DNA of 64,000 nt from an uncultured Eubacteriales bacterium (GCA_934457115.1 CAKSHI010000002.1:66457-130456); one strand, 5' to 3'. Shown: positions 35,702 through 45,437, counted from the stretch's first letter. The notes: a model not told the origin generated them from the sequence alone. Translations and numbers: made by a program.

Positions 35702-35741
35702 AAAAATAGGTATTGCATATTTTTAAGCAATACCTATTTTT
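35702..35741. terminator. Bidirectional terminator, perfect 15-bp stem
   Basis: Arms 35702-35716 and 35727-35741 are exactly complementary with a 10-nt AT-rich loop and A/T tracts at both ends. It separates the convergent hydrogenase-like and symporter genes. Confidence 0.8.
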
Positions 35742-35765
35742 TATATACTAAGTTAAATTAATATT

Positions 35766-37538
35766 TTAAGCATTAAGTATGTTATAATACTTTTCTTCAT
35801 ACGCTTCAAACATTTTTGTATAGCTGTCAGTAACACCTTCATGAAGCATTTTTAAGTGTTCATGAGCATCAAACTGTGTATTGTCGTGTTCTCTTTTAAT
35901 AACTTGGATTGCTATATTGGAACAGTGGTCTGAAATTCTTTCAAGGTTTGTAAGTACTTCTACATAGGAAATGCCGGAATTGACGTTGCAAGAAGTCTTT
36001 TTAAGTCTTTCTAAGTGCCTATCTACTAATGAAACCTTTAATGCATCTATTACTTCTTCTAACGGTTCAACCTTGTTTGCGATTGAAAGATCGGATTGTT
36101 CGTTAGCTTTTAAAGTTATATCTAAGATGTCTCTTACTGCTGTATCTATACACTTTAATTCTTTTAGAGCTTGATCTGAAAAACTTATTTTATTTGCATC
36201 ATTATATTCTGCAACATTAGCTATATTTACGCAATAGTCGCCTATTCTTTCAAAATCGCCTACGTTGTGCATTAGTTCATTAAGCTCTCTTATATTAATT
36301 TCATCTAAACTACAACTTGTGATTTTAACGAGGTATTCACCTAAGACAGTTTCGGCCTTATCGAGGAAATGTTCGTTTTCATTAAGTTTAGCAACTTCTT
36401 TTTCATCATAATACTGCAATAATTTTGATGAAATATCATAATTTTCTTGGATTGCTTTACCCATGTTAAAAAGAACCTTTTTACTTTGTTCTATTGCAAC
36501 GCCCGGGGTTTTCAAAAAGATGTCATCTAAAATATCTAATTCATGATTAGAGTTGGTTTTTAATTTATCCTTTATTATTATTTCCGAAAGTTTTACAAGT
36601 GATGTAGTAAATGGAAGTAATATACAAGTAGTTATAACGTTGAATGCAGTTTGAATATCCGCAACATTACCCCTATTCATTGTGTCGTTCCAAAAAGGAA
36701 TTCCAATGGAGTATTGTATTAAATATATAACTGACATTATTATTACAACGCCAATAAGGTTAAATAAGAAGTATATAAGCGAAACTCTTTTAGCCTTTTT
36801 ATTAGTACCTATTCCACCTAGGAATACAGTAAGACATTTACCTAAGTTTTGACCAAGTACAATAGGGAAGGCCATAGAGAAGGTAATTGTGCCTGTCGAC
36901 GCAATAGCCTGCAAAATTCCGACAGAAGCAGAGCAGCTTTGTATTATAGCTGTAATTACTAATCCTACAAGTACGCCTAAAAATGGGTTTGAAAATTTAT
37001 AGAACATACTCCTAAAGTTGTCATTATCTTTTAGTGGAGATACTGTTTGTTCCATTATGGTCATACCCATAAACAGTATGCCAAAACCTATTAATATTTT
37101 AGCTATATTCTTAGTTTTTTTCTTTTTGCACATTAATAACATTGCAGCACCAATCGCAATTACTAATGGAGCAAATGAAGAGGGTTTTATTAAAGTAAGT
37201 AATATATTGTCTGAAGATACATCCCCAAGTCTTAAAATTTGGCCGGTTACGGTTGAGCCAATGTTAGCCCCCATAATGACGGGAACTGATTGGGCAAGTC
37301 GCATTATTCCTGCATTAACAAAGCCTATTAACATAACTGTAGTCGCAGCTGAACTTTGTATTATACCTGTTGTGATGGTACCTAATGTAACTCCGCGAAA
37401 ACGAGTTGTTGTAAGTTTTTCTAAAGTTTTTTCGAGCTTGGCTCCGGCTATTTGTTCTAAGGATGAGCCAAGAAGATTCATTCCGTAAAGGAACATACCT
37501 ACCCCGCCAAAAAGGGTTAATATCGAGGTGATTGTCAT
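35766..37538 (-). CDS. Na/Pi cotransporter family protein with PhoU-like domain
   Basis: A 590-residue membrane symporter of the NptA/Pho84-unrelated Na+/phosphate type. The N-terminal two thirds hold about eight to nine hydrophobic segments with two inverted QSS motifs: GIIQSSAATTVMLIGFVNAG and AIIQSCSASVGI. The C-terminal region (about 345-590) is a PhoU-like helical domain (NELMHNVGDFERIGDYCVNIA and TNLERISDHCSNIAIQV), which is likely to sense or regulate transport. It is monocistronic with two terminators. A 230-bp spacer separates it from sigE upstream and contains no gene that I can support. It may work with polyphosphate synthesis, but that is only neighbourhood. Confidence 0.92.
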   Translation of the reverse strand: MTITSILTLFGGVGMFLYGMNLLGSSLEQIAGAKLEKTLEKLTTTRFRGVTLGTITTGIIQSSAATTVMLIGFVNAGIMRLAQSVPVIMGANIGSTVTGQILRLGDVSSDNILLTLIKPSSFAPLVIAIGAAMLLMCKKKKTKNIAKILIGFGILFMGMTIMEQTVSPLKDNDNFRSMFYKFSNPFLGVLVGLVITAIIQSCSASVGILQAIASTGTITFSMAFPIVLGQNLGKCLTVFLGGIGTNKKAKRVSLIYFLFNLIGVVIIMSVIYLIQYSIGIPFWNDTMNRGNVADIQTAFNVITTCILLPFTTSLVKLSEIIIKDKLKTNSNHELDILDDIFLKTPGVAIEQSKKVLFNMGKAIQENYDISSKLLQYYDEKEVAKLNENEHFLDKAETVLGEYLVKITSCSLDEINIRELNELMHNVGDFERIGDYCVNIANVAEYNDANKISFSDQALKELKCIDTAVRDILDITLKANEQSDLSIANKVEPLEEVIDALKVSLVDRHLERLKKTSCNVNSGISYVEVLTNLERISDHCSNIAIQVIKREHDNTQFDAHEHLKMLHEGVTDSYTKMFEAYEEKYYNILNA

Positions 37539-37774
37539 CGAGAAGCCTCCTGCTATTTTATTAATTATTTAACAATCTTTTTTAGTCACGATATTATTTT
37601 ACAACATTACCCCTTATAAGACAAGAGATATTTATATGAATATTAGTAAGTTTGTCATATTATACTATTTGTTAATAATACGACTTTTATATAGTATTAA
37701 TGCTATATAATTAGGGTTTAATGGTATTAAATAACTATAAGTTTTAGAATTAAGGTGATTAATTTTCACATAGG

Positions 37775-38578
37775 TCAGCAGACTTTTTCTAAATCTTGCT
37801 TTAACCTTTCTATAATTTTTTTCTCTAATCTTGATATGTAAGACTGTGATATTCCCAATGAATCGGCTACTTCTTTTTGAGTGTGTTCTTTGTTGCCGCA
37901 AAGTCCAAATCTGAGCTGCATTATATTTCTTTCTCTTAAAGAAAGTTTTGATACGGCATCTAAAACTAAATTACATTCTACCTCCTGCTCAAGATGATGG
38001 TTTACAACGTCAGGTTCACTTCCTAAAATGTCAGATAATAAAAGCTCATTGCCATCCCAGTCTATATTTAAAGGTTCATCGATAGATATTTCATTTTTTA
38101 ATTGAGAGCTTTTTCTTAAATACATAAGTATTTCATTTTCAATGCATCTGGATGCATAGGTTGCAAGTTTAATATTTCTGTCGGGACAAAAGGTATTTAC
38201 AGCCTTTATAAGTCCAATAGTCCCTATTGAAATAAGGTCTTCGAGATTTATGCCAGTTGAATCGAATTTTTTAGCTATATAGACTACGAGCCTTAGATTA
38301 TGGGTTATCAATGGTTCACGTGCATTCTTTTCACCGTTTCGTATTCTTTCCATTACCTCTTTTTCCTCTTGATCTGAAAGGGGTGGGGGCAAAGTTTGGG
38401 GACCGTTTATGTAATGAACTCCATTTGTAATACCAAGTTTCTTTAAGAGGGATAGAAATTTAAGGTAAACCTTGCTAAACAAGTTTCCGGGAATGGTTTT
38501 GATTTTTGAATTTTTGTCTAAGAACGTGTTGGACTTTTTGGGCTTTAACTTTACAAAATATACTTTTGGTCCTTTCAA
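37775..38578 (-). CDS. sigE: RNA polymerase sporulation sigma factor SigE
   Basis: The first mother-cell sigma factor, made as an inactive precursor and activated by SpoIIGA. The 267-residue protein begins with a basic pro-sequence (about 50 residues, ending near YINGPQTLPPPLS), then region 2 (ENEILMYLRKSSQL, LISIGTIGLIKAV) and region 4 with a helix-turn-helix (VADSLGISQSYISRLEKKI). DEPLNIDWDGNELLL is diagnostic of SigE. The start is TTG, 10 nt after GGAG; the pro-region is about 20 residues longer than in Bacillus. It follows spoIIGA by 29 nt in one operon. sigG, which often follows in other Firmicutes, is not present here. Confidence 0.95.
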   Translation of the reverse strand: MKGPKVYFVKLKPKKSNTFLDKNSKIKTIPGNLFSKVYLKFLSLLKKLGITNGVHYINGPQTLPPPLSDQEEKEVMERIRNGEKNAREPLITHNLRLVVYIAKKFDSTGINLEDLISIGTIGLIKAVNTFCPDRNIKLATYASRCIENEILMYLRKSSQLKNEISIDEPLNIDWDGNELLLSDILGSEPDVVNHHLEQEVECNLVLDAVSKLSLRERNIMQLRFGLCGNKEHTQKEVADSLGISQSYISRLEKKIIERLKQDLEKVC

Positions 38579-38607
38579 AAATGATCATCTCCACTTTATT
38601 TAATTTA

Positions 38608-39483
38608 TTATCTATCTTCAAGCAATTCGGGATTAAGTATAGCTTGAAATTCACTTTTAAATGTTTTTGGAGGACACACTGCTATGTATGCTTCCTTTGA
38701 TATTTTTTCTTTATTGTTTAAAATAAAAAAGTTGTCGGCCTTAAATGCAGGAATCATACCCGAACCGGATACAACATTAAACGGTATCATCCTGCATTTA
38801 TTTTTGGTTAAATCATTTGAATAGATTAAGGGTTGATTTTCGGAGTCTATAAAACTTTTTAAACTTTCAGAAAGTATATCCTCTATATCATTTTTTTCTA
38901 CTATCATTACGGGAAGGTGAGAAAACGGTTCCCTTAGACTGTTTCCTGTATCGATTTTAGCGCGTATAATTGTTTTTCTATTGTTAAGCTCCACCTCTAC
39001 ATATGAAAATAACTTAGGACTTTCAGGTCTTTTGACAAACAAGCTTATTAGTTTAATTATAAGATAACTTAGTACTGTAAAAATTAAGAAGATTGTAGGA
39101 GAAATATTGAAATATACAATTCCATTGTTAACAAGAGTACCTTTTGGTGCAATAAAGTGCCATATAGCGAATATCACCCCGCAGAAAAGGAAATTAATTA
39201 AGTAAAAACATGCAAATGTTTTAATAGCCATCTTTATATTATTTATCTTAAAAGCTACAATCACAATACTCAAAGCCATCATAAGCTTTATAAGCATGGA
39301 TAGTAAGGTTGGTATAGGCGGTACCAATATATACAAAGAGTAGACAGCACCCAAACACGAAGCTAAAATAAAACGATATCTATTTATATGTAAGTTCATA
39401 AATTTAGCCACAGCCATAATGATAAAATAGTTTATAAATAGATTTAGGCCAATTAAAACATCTATATATATAGTTTGTTTCAT
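38608..39483 (-). CDS. spoIIGA: Sigma-E processing peptidase SpoIIGA
   Basis: A membrane aspartyl protease that cleaves pro-SigE after a forespore signal (SpoIIR). About five hydrophobic segments occupy residues 1-155 and the C-terminal cytoplasmic half carries the catalytic AKIDTGNSL (Asp178). The family also shows LPVMIVEK and the C-terminal GSGMIPAFKAD. 291 residues is normal. The GGGGAGG ribosome binding site is strong. The upstream region contains a Spo0A-box-like sequence, matching the known Spo0A control of this operon. It is the clearest evidence that the organism sporulates. Confidence 0.95.
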   Translation of the reverse strand: MKQTIYIDVLIGLNLFINYFIIMAVAKFMNLHINRYRFILASCLGAVYSLYILVPPIPTLLSMLIKLMMALSIVIVAFKINNIKMAIKTFACFYLINFLFCGVIFAIWHFIAPKGTLVNNGIVYFNISPTIFLIFTVLSYLIIKLISLFVKRPESPKLFSYVEVELNNRKTIIRAKIDTGNSLREPFSHLPVMIVEKNDIEDILSESLKSFIDSENQPLIYSNDLTKNKCRMIPFNVVSGSGMIPAFKADNFFILNNKEKISKEAYIAVCPPKTFKSEFQAILNPELLEDR

Positions 39484-39511
39484 AAATCCTCCCCTTTATT
39501 TTACACTTACT

Positions 39512-39549
39512 ATTATCTCACTCTAATATAAACTGTTTATGTCGTAAAA
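39512..39549 (-). promoter_or_regulatory. Candidate Spo0A box and -10 element upstream of spoIIGA
   Basis: On the minus strand TTTTACGACAT (39549-39539) differs by one base from the TTCGACA core of a Spo0A box. A GATAAT -10-like element (39517-39512) lies 21 bp further on. The placement resembles the Spo0A-dependent spoIIG promoter; strength is modest. Confidence 0.4.
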
Positions 39550-39659
39550 TGAATGGGCAAAATAATAATTAATTAAAAATATAGTATATTTAAAATTGCA
39601 AACTTATTTATTATGCTTTATAATATTTATTAATAAAGAATATTTATGGGGTTAGGTTT

Positions 39660-41021
39660 ATGAAAAAATTAAGATGTTTAATTTCAATATGGATTTGCAA
39701 AATATTAATTGTTGTTGGAAAGGCTTTGGGTAAAAAAGGGTCATCGACGCCCGGTAGTATAGCCTTTAAGATTTGTCCTGATATATTAGAAATTTTGTCG
39801 AAACAAGTGAGAAAAGAAACTATTGCGGTTTGTGGTACTAATGGAAAGACTACCACAAACAATATTGTATCTTTTATATTAGAAAGAAACGGTTATAAAG
39901 TGGTTTGTAATAAGGTAGGGGCTAATATGCTTCCCGGAGTTATAACAGCTTTTATAGAAAAATCGAATATATTTGGAAAATTAGATGCAGACTATGCCTG
40001 CATTGAAATTGATGAGGCATCTGCCGTTAAGGTTTTTAGGTATCTTTCTCCGGATATAATGCTTATAGGTAATCTCTTTAGGGATCAATTGGATAGATAC
40101 GGCGAAATAGATCTTACAGTCAATTATTTAAAGAGGGCTTTGGACCTTACACCTAAAACCAAACTTATAGTAAACGCAGACGACCCGTTGTGCGCAATGA
40201 TAGCTAAGGATTACAAGGGTGAGTCTATTACTTTTGGTATTAATGAGCAATTAAATATATCTCTTGATGAAATAAGGGACGGCCAATTTTGTACTTATTG
40301 CGGCGAAAAATTAACTTATAATTATTATCACTATGGTCAACTTGGGGATTATTATTGCAAAGGCTGCGGATTTAAACGACCCGATATAGATATTGAAGCC
40401 ACCAATGTTGATATTAATGATGGATTAAAGTTTAGTGTTAATGAACATCAAATAAATGTAAATTATCGAGGCTTTTATAATGTGTATAATATACTGGCAG
40501 CCTTGTCCATAATTGAACAATTAGATATAGATATCGATAATATAAATGATATTTTAGAGGACTATAAACCTCAAATTGGCAGGATGGAAAAGTTTAATCT
40601 ACAAAAACCTGTAATTCTAAATTTATCTAAAAATCCGGCGGGCTTTAACCAAGGTATTGTTACTGTGTTGGCGGACGATAAAGAAAAAGATGTAATTGTT
40701 ATGATTAATGATAACGCTCAAGACGGTAGGGATATATCGTGGATTTGGGATGTCGATTTTGAAAAAATGCAGGATGATAAAATTAAAAATTTAGCATTTA
40801 CAGGTATAAGAAAAGATGATGTTGCGGTAAGATTTAAATATGCGGATATAAATAAGGAAAATTATGTCTATGATAATTTAAAAGATGCTATAACTTCAAT
40901 GCTTGAAAAGGATGGAGAGATTCTTTACGTGCTTGTAAATTATACCGCTATTTTTGATGCCCAAAATATATTAAAGGAGCTTCAAAGGAAATTCGAGGAG
41001 GAATCTCTAAATGAAAATTAA
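39660..41021 (+). CDS. murT: Lipid II isoglutaminyl synthase, MurT subunit
   Basis: The Mur-ligase-like subunit of the MurT-GatD complex, which amidates D-Glu of lipid II to D-isoglutamine. It has the P-loop GTNGKTT (residues 59-65), a Mur ligase central domain and the C-terminal DUF1727 region. A zinc-ribbon insert CTYCGEKL ... CKGC (about residues 210-240) is typical of MurT. Length 453 residues. The GatD gene overlaps by 11 bp, so the two subunits are translated together. It is divergent from spoIIGA. Confidence 0.94.
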   Translation: MKKLRCLISIWICKILIVVGKALGKKGSSTPGSIAFKICPDILEILSKQVRKETIAVCGTNGKTTTNNIVSFILERNGYKVVCNKVGANMLPGVITAFIEKSNIFGKLDADYACIEIDEASAVKVFRYLSPDIMLIGNLFRDQLDRYGEIDLTVNYLKRALDLTPKTKLIVNADDPLCAMIAKDYKGESITFGINEQLNISLDEIRDGQFCTYCGEKLTYNYYHYGQLGDYYCKGCGFKRPDIDIEATNVDINDGLKFSVNEHQINVNYRGFYNVYNILAALSIIEQLDIDIDNINDILEDYKPQIGRMEKFNLQKPVILNLSKNPAGFNQGIVTVLADDKEKDVIVMINDNAQDGRDISWIWDVDFEKMQDDKIKNLAFTGIRKDDVAVRFKYADINKENYVYDNLKDAITSMLEKDGEILYVLVNYTAIFDAQNILKELQRKFEEESLNEN

Positions 41022-41727
41022 TATAGCTCATTTTTACCCTGAATTATTAAATCTTTATGGCGATAAGGGTAATATAATTTCACTTGTAAAGCGTTGCCAA
41101 TGGCGCGGCATAGAGGCAGAAGTGCACGACTATAGTTTAGAAGATGATATCGATTTTTCAAATATAGATATCGTTTTTATTGGCGGCGGCTCTGATAGAG
41201 AACAACTTATTGTTTGCAAGAAACTTGTTAATATAAAAGATGATATTAAGGAGTATGTTGAATCAAACGGGGTTTTGCTTGGAATATGTGGAGGATATCA
41301 GCTTTTAGGCAAGTATTATCAGCTTCATGAAGATAAAATAGACGGCTTGGAGCTTTTAGATATTTATACCATTCAAAAACCCGGACGATTGATAGGAAAT
41401 GTAGTAATAGAGACAGAGTTTGGTAAGGTTGTAGGTTTTGAAAATCATGGCGGAAGAACGTATATAGAGGATAAAGACATAAAGCCTTTTGGAAAGGTAA
41501 TCTATGGTCATGGAAATAATGGGGAAGATAAGTTTGAGGGCGTAATATATAAAAATGTAATAGGAACATATTTACATGGACCGTTGTTACCCAAAAATCC
41601 AAAACTTACTGATGAAATTATAAAAAGAGCATTAGAAAAGAAATATAATGAAAAAATAGAACTATCGCCTCTCGATGATACTGAAGAAATAAGAGCTCAT
41701 CAATTTATAGTAAATAAATATAAATAA
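41011..41727 (+). CDS. gatD: Lipid II isoglutaminyl synthase, GatD glutamine amidotransferase
   Basis: A class I glutamine amidotransferase of 238 residues that supplies ammonia to MurT. The nucleophile is Cys93 in LLGICGGYQLLG and the catalytic His is in GTYLHGP. MKINIAHFYPELLNLYGDKGN at the N-terminus is diagnostic of the GatD/CobQ-like subset. A start with strong GAGGAGG inside murT and an 11-bp overlap imply coupled synthesis. It is the last gene of the pair and precedes a strong bidirectional hairpin. Confidence 0.95.
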   Translation: MKINIAHFYPELLNLYGDKGNIISLVKRCQWRGIEAEVHDYSLEDDIDFSNIDIVFIGGGSDREQLIVCKKLVNIKDDIKEYVESNGVLLGICGGYQLLGKYYQLHEDKIDGLELLDIYTIQKPGRLIGNVVIETEFGKVVGFENHGGRTYIEDKDIKPFGKVIYGHGNNGEDKFEGVIYKNVIGTYLHGPLLPKNPKLTDEIIKRALEKKYNEKIELSPLDDTEEIRAHQFIVNKYK

Positions 41728-41730
41728 GAA

Positions 41731-41768
41731 ATGCATTCTCTCTTAAAAGGGAGAATGCATCTTTTATT
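41731..41768. terminator. Bidirectional terminator between gatD and the U32 peptidase gene
   Basis: Perfect 10-bp arms ATGCATTCTC (41731-41740) and GAGAATGCAT (41751-41760) carry T-rich tracts on both strands. It ends both convergent operons. Confidence 0.85.
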
Positions 41769-43000
41769 TATGAACGCTTTTTTCTAAAAATAGAGCCCAC
41801 TTTTATAGGAACATCCGTTTTTAAAAATAGTTTTTGCATCGCATGGGGTGCGGATTCAACAGGATTATTCCATTCATCATAAAGTTCACTTACATTGATA
41901 AGAAATGGTTCTCCACCTAGCGGAGGAAGGACGTCTAAAGTGTCACCTTTTAAAAATTTATTTCGTTGTGATATAGTTGCAATGCCGTCTTTATAATCAT
42001 CACAAACAGCAACTACATCGTAATCCCTTATATATCCGCCGCTTTCGTAGTGTTGACCGGGCTCTTTGCCAAAAAAGAATCCATTACTGTATGGTCTGTG
42101 ACTTACCTTGTTCATTTCGTCTTTTATCCACGGTTTTAGCGACCAATTATCTTTATCATTATAATAATCATCTATAGCATGTCTATATGCATTTGTTACA
42201 ACGGAGGTATAATAAGCAGATTTTGCTCTTCCTTCTATTTTTAGACTGCTTGCCCCGGATTCAATTAATTTATCTATGTAATCTATCATGCATAGATCTT
42301 TTGAATTGAAAAAATATGTGCCTTTAGAATCCTCCTCAATAGGGAAGTACTCGCCGGGACGGTTTTCTTCTGTTAAATGATATTTCCATCTGCAGGGTTG
42401 AGCACAGTCGCCTCTATTGGCATCTCTTCCTGTCATGTAGTTAGATATGAGGCATCTTCCTGAAAACGATACGCACATAGATCCATGAACAAACACTTCT
42501 AATTCGAGCTCACTTGGTACATTATCTTTTATAAATCGTATTTCATCAAGTGACAATTCCCTTGCAAGGACTACTCTTTTAGCTCCAAGATTATATAGTG
42601 TATTGGCTGTCATATAGTTAGCAACGCCCGCCTGAGTAGAAATATGTATTTCTACGTTAGGAGCATATTTTTTAGCAAGTTCCATTACACCTATGTCGGA
42701 GATGATTAAGGCATCGATACCTATTTTGTCTACTTCTTCTAAAAATTCAGGGAGCCTTTTTATTTCATCGTTTCTAGGTACTGTATTGCAAGTAAGGTAT
42801 ATTTGAACGTTTCTTGAATGAGCAAGTTTTACAGCCTCATCTAATTCTTCAAGTGAAAAGTTAGATGAAGAAGTTCTCATTCCAAATTCATTTCCCGCTA
42901 AGTATACAGCGTCTGCTCCAAAATCAATCGAAGCTTTTAATCTTTCCATATCACCTGCAGGTGATAAAAGTTCTATTTTATTTAATTTACTGGATTTCAA
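41768..43000 (-). CDS. Peptidase U32 family protein, TrhP-like
   Basis: 410 residues with the U32 signature: ELLSPAGDMERLKASIDFGADAVY split as usual, and the FVHGSMCVSFSGRC box followed by CAQPCRW, giving four cysteines able to bind an iron-sulfur cluster. Members closest in domain order act with prephenate in tRNA hydroxylation (TrhP/YrrN-YrrO) rather than as proteases. It lies next to mltG, the arrangement seen near yrrL-yrrN-yrrO in Bacillus, which supports the tRNA-modification assignment. It is the last gene of the eight-gene minus-strand operon. Confidence 0.88.
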   Translation of the reverse strand: MKSSKLNKIELLSPAGDMERLKASIDFGADAVYLAGNEFGMRTSSSNFSLEELDEAVKLAHSRNVQIYLTCNTVPRNDEIKRLPEFLEEVDKIGIDALIISDIGVMELAKKYAPNVEIHISTQAGVANYMTANTLYNLGAKRVVLARELSLDEIRFIKDNVPSELELEVFVHGSMCVSFSGRCLISNYMTGRDANRGDCAQPCRWKYHLTEENRPGEYFPIEEDSKGTYFFNSKDLCMIDYIDKLIESGASSLKIEGRAKSAYYTSVVTNAYRHAIDDYYNDKDNWSLKPWIKDEMNKVSHRPYSNGFFFGKEPGQHYESGGYIRDYDVVAVCDDYKDGIATISQRNKFLKGDTLDVLPPLGGEPFLINVSELYDEWNNPVESAPHAMQKLFLKTDVPIKVGSIFRKKRS

Positions 43001-43019
43001 AAATTATTCCTCTTTTCAT

Positions 43020-44306
43020 TTAAACAAGACCTGCTTTTGCAAGATTTCTATTGTGATCAGTTATATTTGTGGCATAATATGCCGTGCCATCTTTACTATG
43101 GCAAAAATAATAATAATTAGTAGATTCCGGATTTAATGCTGCATCTATAGCGTCATTACCAGGATTACAAATAGGTCCCGGGGGTAAACCTTCTATCTTA
43201 TAGGTGTTGTAGGTACTTTCAAAAGAATTTACTATATTGCTTGGTACGGATTCCTTATTTCTATAAGGATACCAAACGGTAGAATCTTGACCAAGGTAGT
43301 TCATACCATATTCTCCATAGCTGTTAACCCCTCCGTTTGATAGAGTAGATAATCTATTATGGAGTATAGAGGAAACCATGTACATATCATCTTTGTTTGC
43401 TGCCTCGGCTTGTATAATAGAAGCTATGGTTATTAAATCTTCTATAGATATAGATTTATCCTTTGCACGAGTTGCTATGTTTACTTTATTGTCATAACCG
43501 CTTACTTTTTCTTTTGTATTTAACTTTTGATTAAAGTTTGAAAGCATTTTATCAACTACATTATAAGGATCCTCATTTTTATAGAATTGATAAGTATCGG
43601 GAAATAGATAACCTTCCAGCTTATAATAGCGTTTATCAGCATTTTGTATGGAGTTAATAAAGCTGTATTTTTCTTTAAATTCATCGGAAGAACACATTTT
43701 TAGAAATTCATCCTTAGAGCACACTTCGTTATCCTCAAGTGTAGCCGCATATTCATTAATACTTATACCCTCGGGAAAGGTTAGCTTTACTATATCGATT
43801 CTATTAGATTGAGTTTCTAAGTAATTTATTAGGGCTTCATAATCCATGTTAGTCTTAACTTCAAAAGTTCCGCCGGGAAATGTTTTGATCGATTTAGTAA
43901 TCAAACCATATAGTCTAAAAAAGCTTGGATCTTCTATTACACCGTTACTGCTTAGGGTATCAGTTACTTGAAATATATTGGGCCTTGAAGGCAAGGTAAT
44001 TGTAACAGTATCTTCTTTTTTACCTATTGCGAGCATATCTCTTACTCCTACAAGTATGTATTTTGTAAGCATTGCCGAGATGAGGACTATCATGACTATC
44101 CATACTATTCTAAAAAAATGCCTATTCTCCTTAGAGACTGCTTTGTCTCTGGCTTTTTTAGTTTTATTAGTTTCTTTATTATTATCTATAGTATGGCTGT
44201 TTTGAGATTGTATTGATTCTAAGTCATAGAAAAGCGTTTTATCACTTGTATCTTGATTATCGAAGTCATTTTTCTTGTAACTTTGATCTTTTCTATCGTT
44301 ACTCAT
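43020..44306 (-). CDS. mltG: Endolytic murein transglycosylase MltG
   Basis: A membrane-anchored enzyme that cuts nascent glycan strands near the growth zone. A long charged cytoplasmic N-terminus (about 1-63) precedes one membrane segment (about 64-88). The LysM-like subdomain begins TFPEGISINEYA, and the YceG catalytic part has IQAEAANK with Glu301 as catalytic residue, and GLPPGPICNPG near the C-terminus. Length 428 residues. It is 13 nt downstream of the formyltetrahydrofolate cyclo-ligase gene and shares its transcript. Confidence 0.94.
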   Translation of the reverse strand: MSNDRKDQSYKKNDFDNQDTSDKTLFYDLESIQSQNSHTIDNNKETNKTKKARDKAVSKENRHFFRIVWIVMIVLISAMLTKYILVGVRDMLAIGKKEDTVTITLPSRPNIFQVTDTLSSNGVIEDPSFFRLYGLITKSIKTFPGGTFEVKTNMDYEALINYLETQSNRIDIVKLTFPEGISINEYAATLEDNEVCSKDEFLKMCSSDEFKEKYSFINSIQNADKRYYKLEGYLFPDTYQFYKNEDPYNVVDKMLSNFNQKLNTKEKVSGYDNKVNIATRAKDKSISIEDLITIASIIQAEAANKDDMYMVSSILHNRLSTLSNGGVNSYGEYGMNYLGQDSTVWYPYRNKESVPSNIVNSFESTYNTYKIEGLPPGPICNPGNDAIDAALNPESTNYYYFCHSKDGTAYYATNITDHNRNLAKAGLV

Positions 44307-44319
44307 TAGTTGTCTCCTT

Positions 44320-44907
44320 CTATTTTTTTATTGTTTTTATATATGAATCGGTAACTAAAATATCTACAGGTTTATCGAAATATCCATGAGGGAGTAGAGC
44401 TCTTGTACAATTGCGATAACAAATACCAATAGTATTACCTTCATAGTTTGATAGAAATCTATCATAATAGCCTTTGCCATATCCCAGTCTGAAGCCTTTG
44501 AAATCAAACGAAAATCCCGGGACTATACAAAGGGAGTTAGAAAAGTCCTTTACAAGTTTACATTTTTCTACTATGGGCTCTAAAACACCAAAAGCACCGG
44601 GCGCTAGGTCATCGAGCGATTGAATATAATAAAATTCCATTAAGTGTTTATCAGTAATACACTTAGGAACCGCAACATATTTTCCGCTTTCAAGGGATTT
44701 CTTAATAATTTTGATTGTATCTACTTCAATCTCCTTGGAAACATAAGTAAGTATTAATTGACTTCGCTTGTATTCACGTGTAATAAAAAGATTTTTACGA
44801 ATTTTTTTATCTAAGAATGATTTTTTTTCCGGGGACATATTAGATCTAAGTGATTTATAGTGAGTTCGCAATTCAATTTTATATTGTTTTATGTTGGTTA
44901 CCGGCAT
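44320..44907 (-). CDS. 5-formyltetrahydrofolate cyclo-ligase
   Basis: Converts 5-formyl-THF to 5,10-methenyl-THF with ATP. The family signature is clear: an Arg/Lys-rich N-terminal helix, KYVAVPKC, a Pro-Gly turn in VPGFSFDF and the nucleotide-binding GYGKGYYDRFL. Length is 195 residues. It overlaps the 3' end of the DJ-1 gene by 10 bp. Folate is shared with thyX at the head of this operon, a sensible metabolic link. Confidence 0.93.
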   Translation of the reverse strand: MPVTNIKQYKIELRTHYKSLRSNMSPEKKSFLDKKIRKNLFITREYKRSQLILTYVSKEIEVDTIKIIKKSLESGKYVAVPKCITDKHLMEFYYIQSLDDLAPGAFGVLEPIVEKCKLVKDFSNSLCIVPGFSFDFKGFRLGYGKGYYDRFLSNYEGNTIGICYRNCTRALLPHGYFDKPVDILVTDSYIKTIKK

Positions 44908-45437
44908 TGCATTTCCTCCATGACGTTTAAGGCTGTTTTTTTGGAGGTTAAACTTTCTGCAAGTTTAAGAGCAAATTCAGTTGAAACACCCGGACCCTTT
45001 GCGGTTATTATATTTTCGTCTTTGCAAACAAAATCGTCTACAAGTTTAGAATTTTCATTTTTTACTTCAAAACCTGGGTAGCACGTGTAGCACTTATCTT
45101 TTAATATGCCAATATTTCCTAATATAGACGGTGCAGCACATATCGCTGCAATAATCTTCTTTTCTCTCATGGAATATTCTATTATAGACAAGAGTTTATC
45201 GCACTTTTCAAGGTTATTTATACCGGGGACTCCTCCCGGCAATACAATAGCGTCAATGTCATCATAACAAACTCTATCTATGTTTATATCCGCATTAACA
45301 TTTATTAAATGTGCACCTTTTATCGTAGGACCACTAATACCTACTGTTTGGGTCTTAATACCAGACCTTCTTAAAATATCTATAACTGTTACAGCCTCAA
45401 TTTCTTCAAAACCGTCAGCTAAGAATACGTATACCAT
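44898..45437 (-). CDS. DJ-1/PfpI family protein
   Basis: A 179-residue class I amidotransferase-like fold with the nucleophile elbow AAICAAPS (Cys100) and the acidic EEIEA motif near residue 11, typical of DJ-1/YajL-type proteins with deglycase, chaperone or oxidative-stress roles. PGGVPGINNL follows the canonical pattern. ATG at 45437 is preferred since AGAGG lies eight nt upstream; a GTG at 45446 would extend it three residues. It sits inside the minus-strand operon between a GNAT gene and the cyclo-ligase. The precise activity is unknown. Confidence 0.9.
   Translation of the reverse strand: MVYVFLADGFEEIEAVTVIDILRRSGIKTQTVGISGPTIKGAHLINVNADINIDRVCYDDIDAIVLPGGVPGINNLEKCDKLLSIIEYSMREKKIIAAICAAPSILGNIGILKDKCYTCYPGFEVKNENSKLVDDFVCKDENIITAKGPGVSTEFALKLAESLTSKKTALNVMEEMQCR

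Noticed and set aside
37018..37488. Open frame of 156 codons on the plus strand inside the Na/Pi symporter gene
   Set aside because: It mirrors hydrophobic helices of the symporter; a shadow.
37539..37774. Intergenic region between the symporter and sigE, with a short minus-strand open frame crossing into sigE
   Set aside because: Very AT-rich, no ribosome binding site, and the frame runs through sigE in another phase. It probably holds only the symporter promoter.
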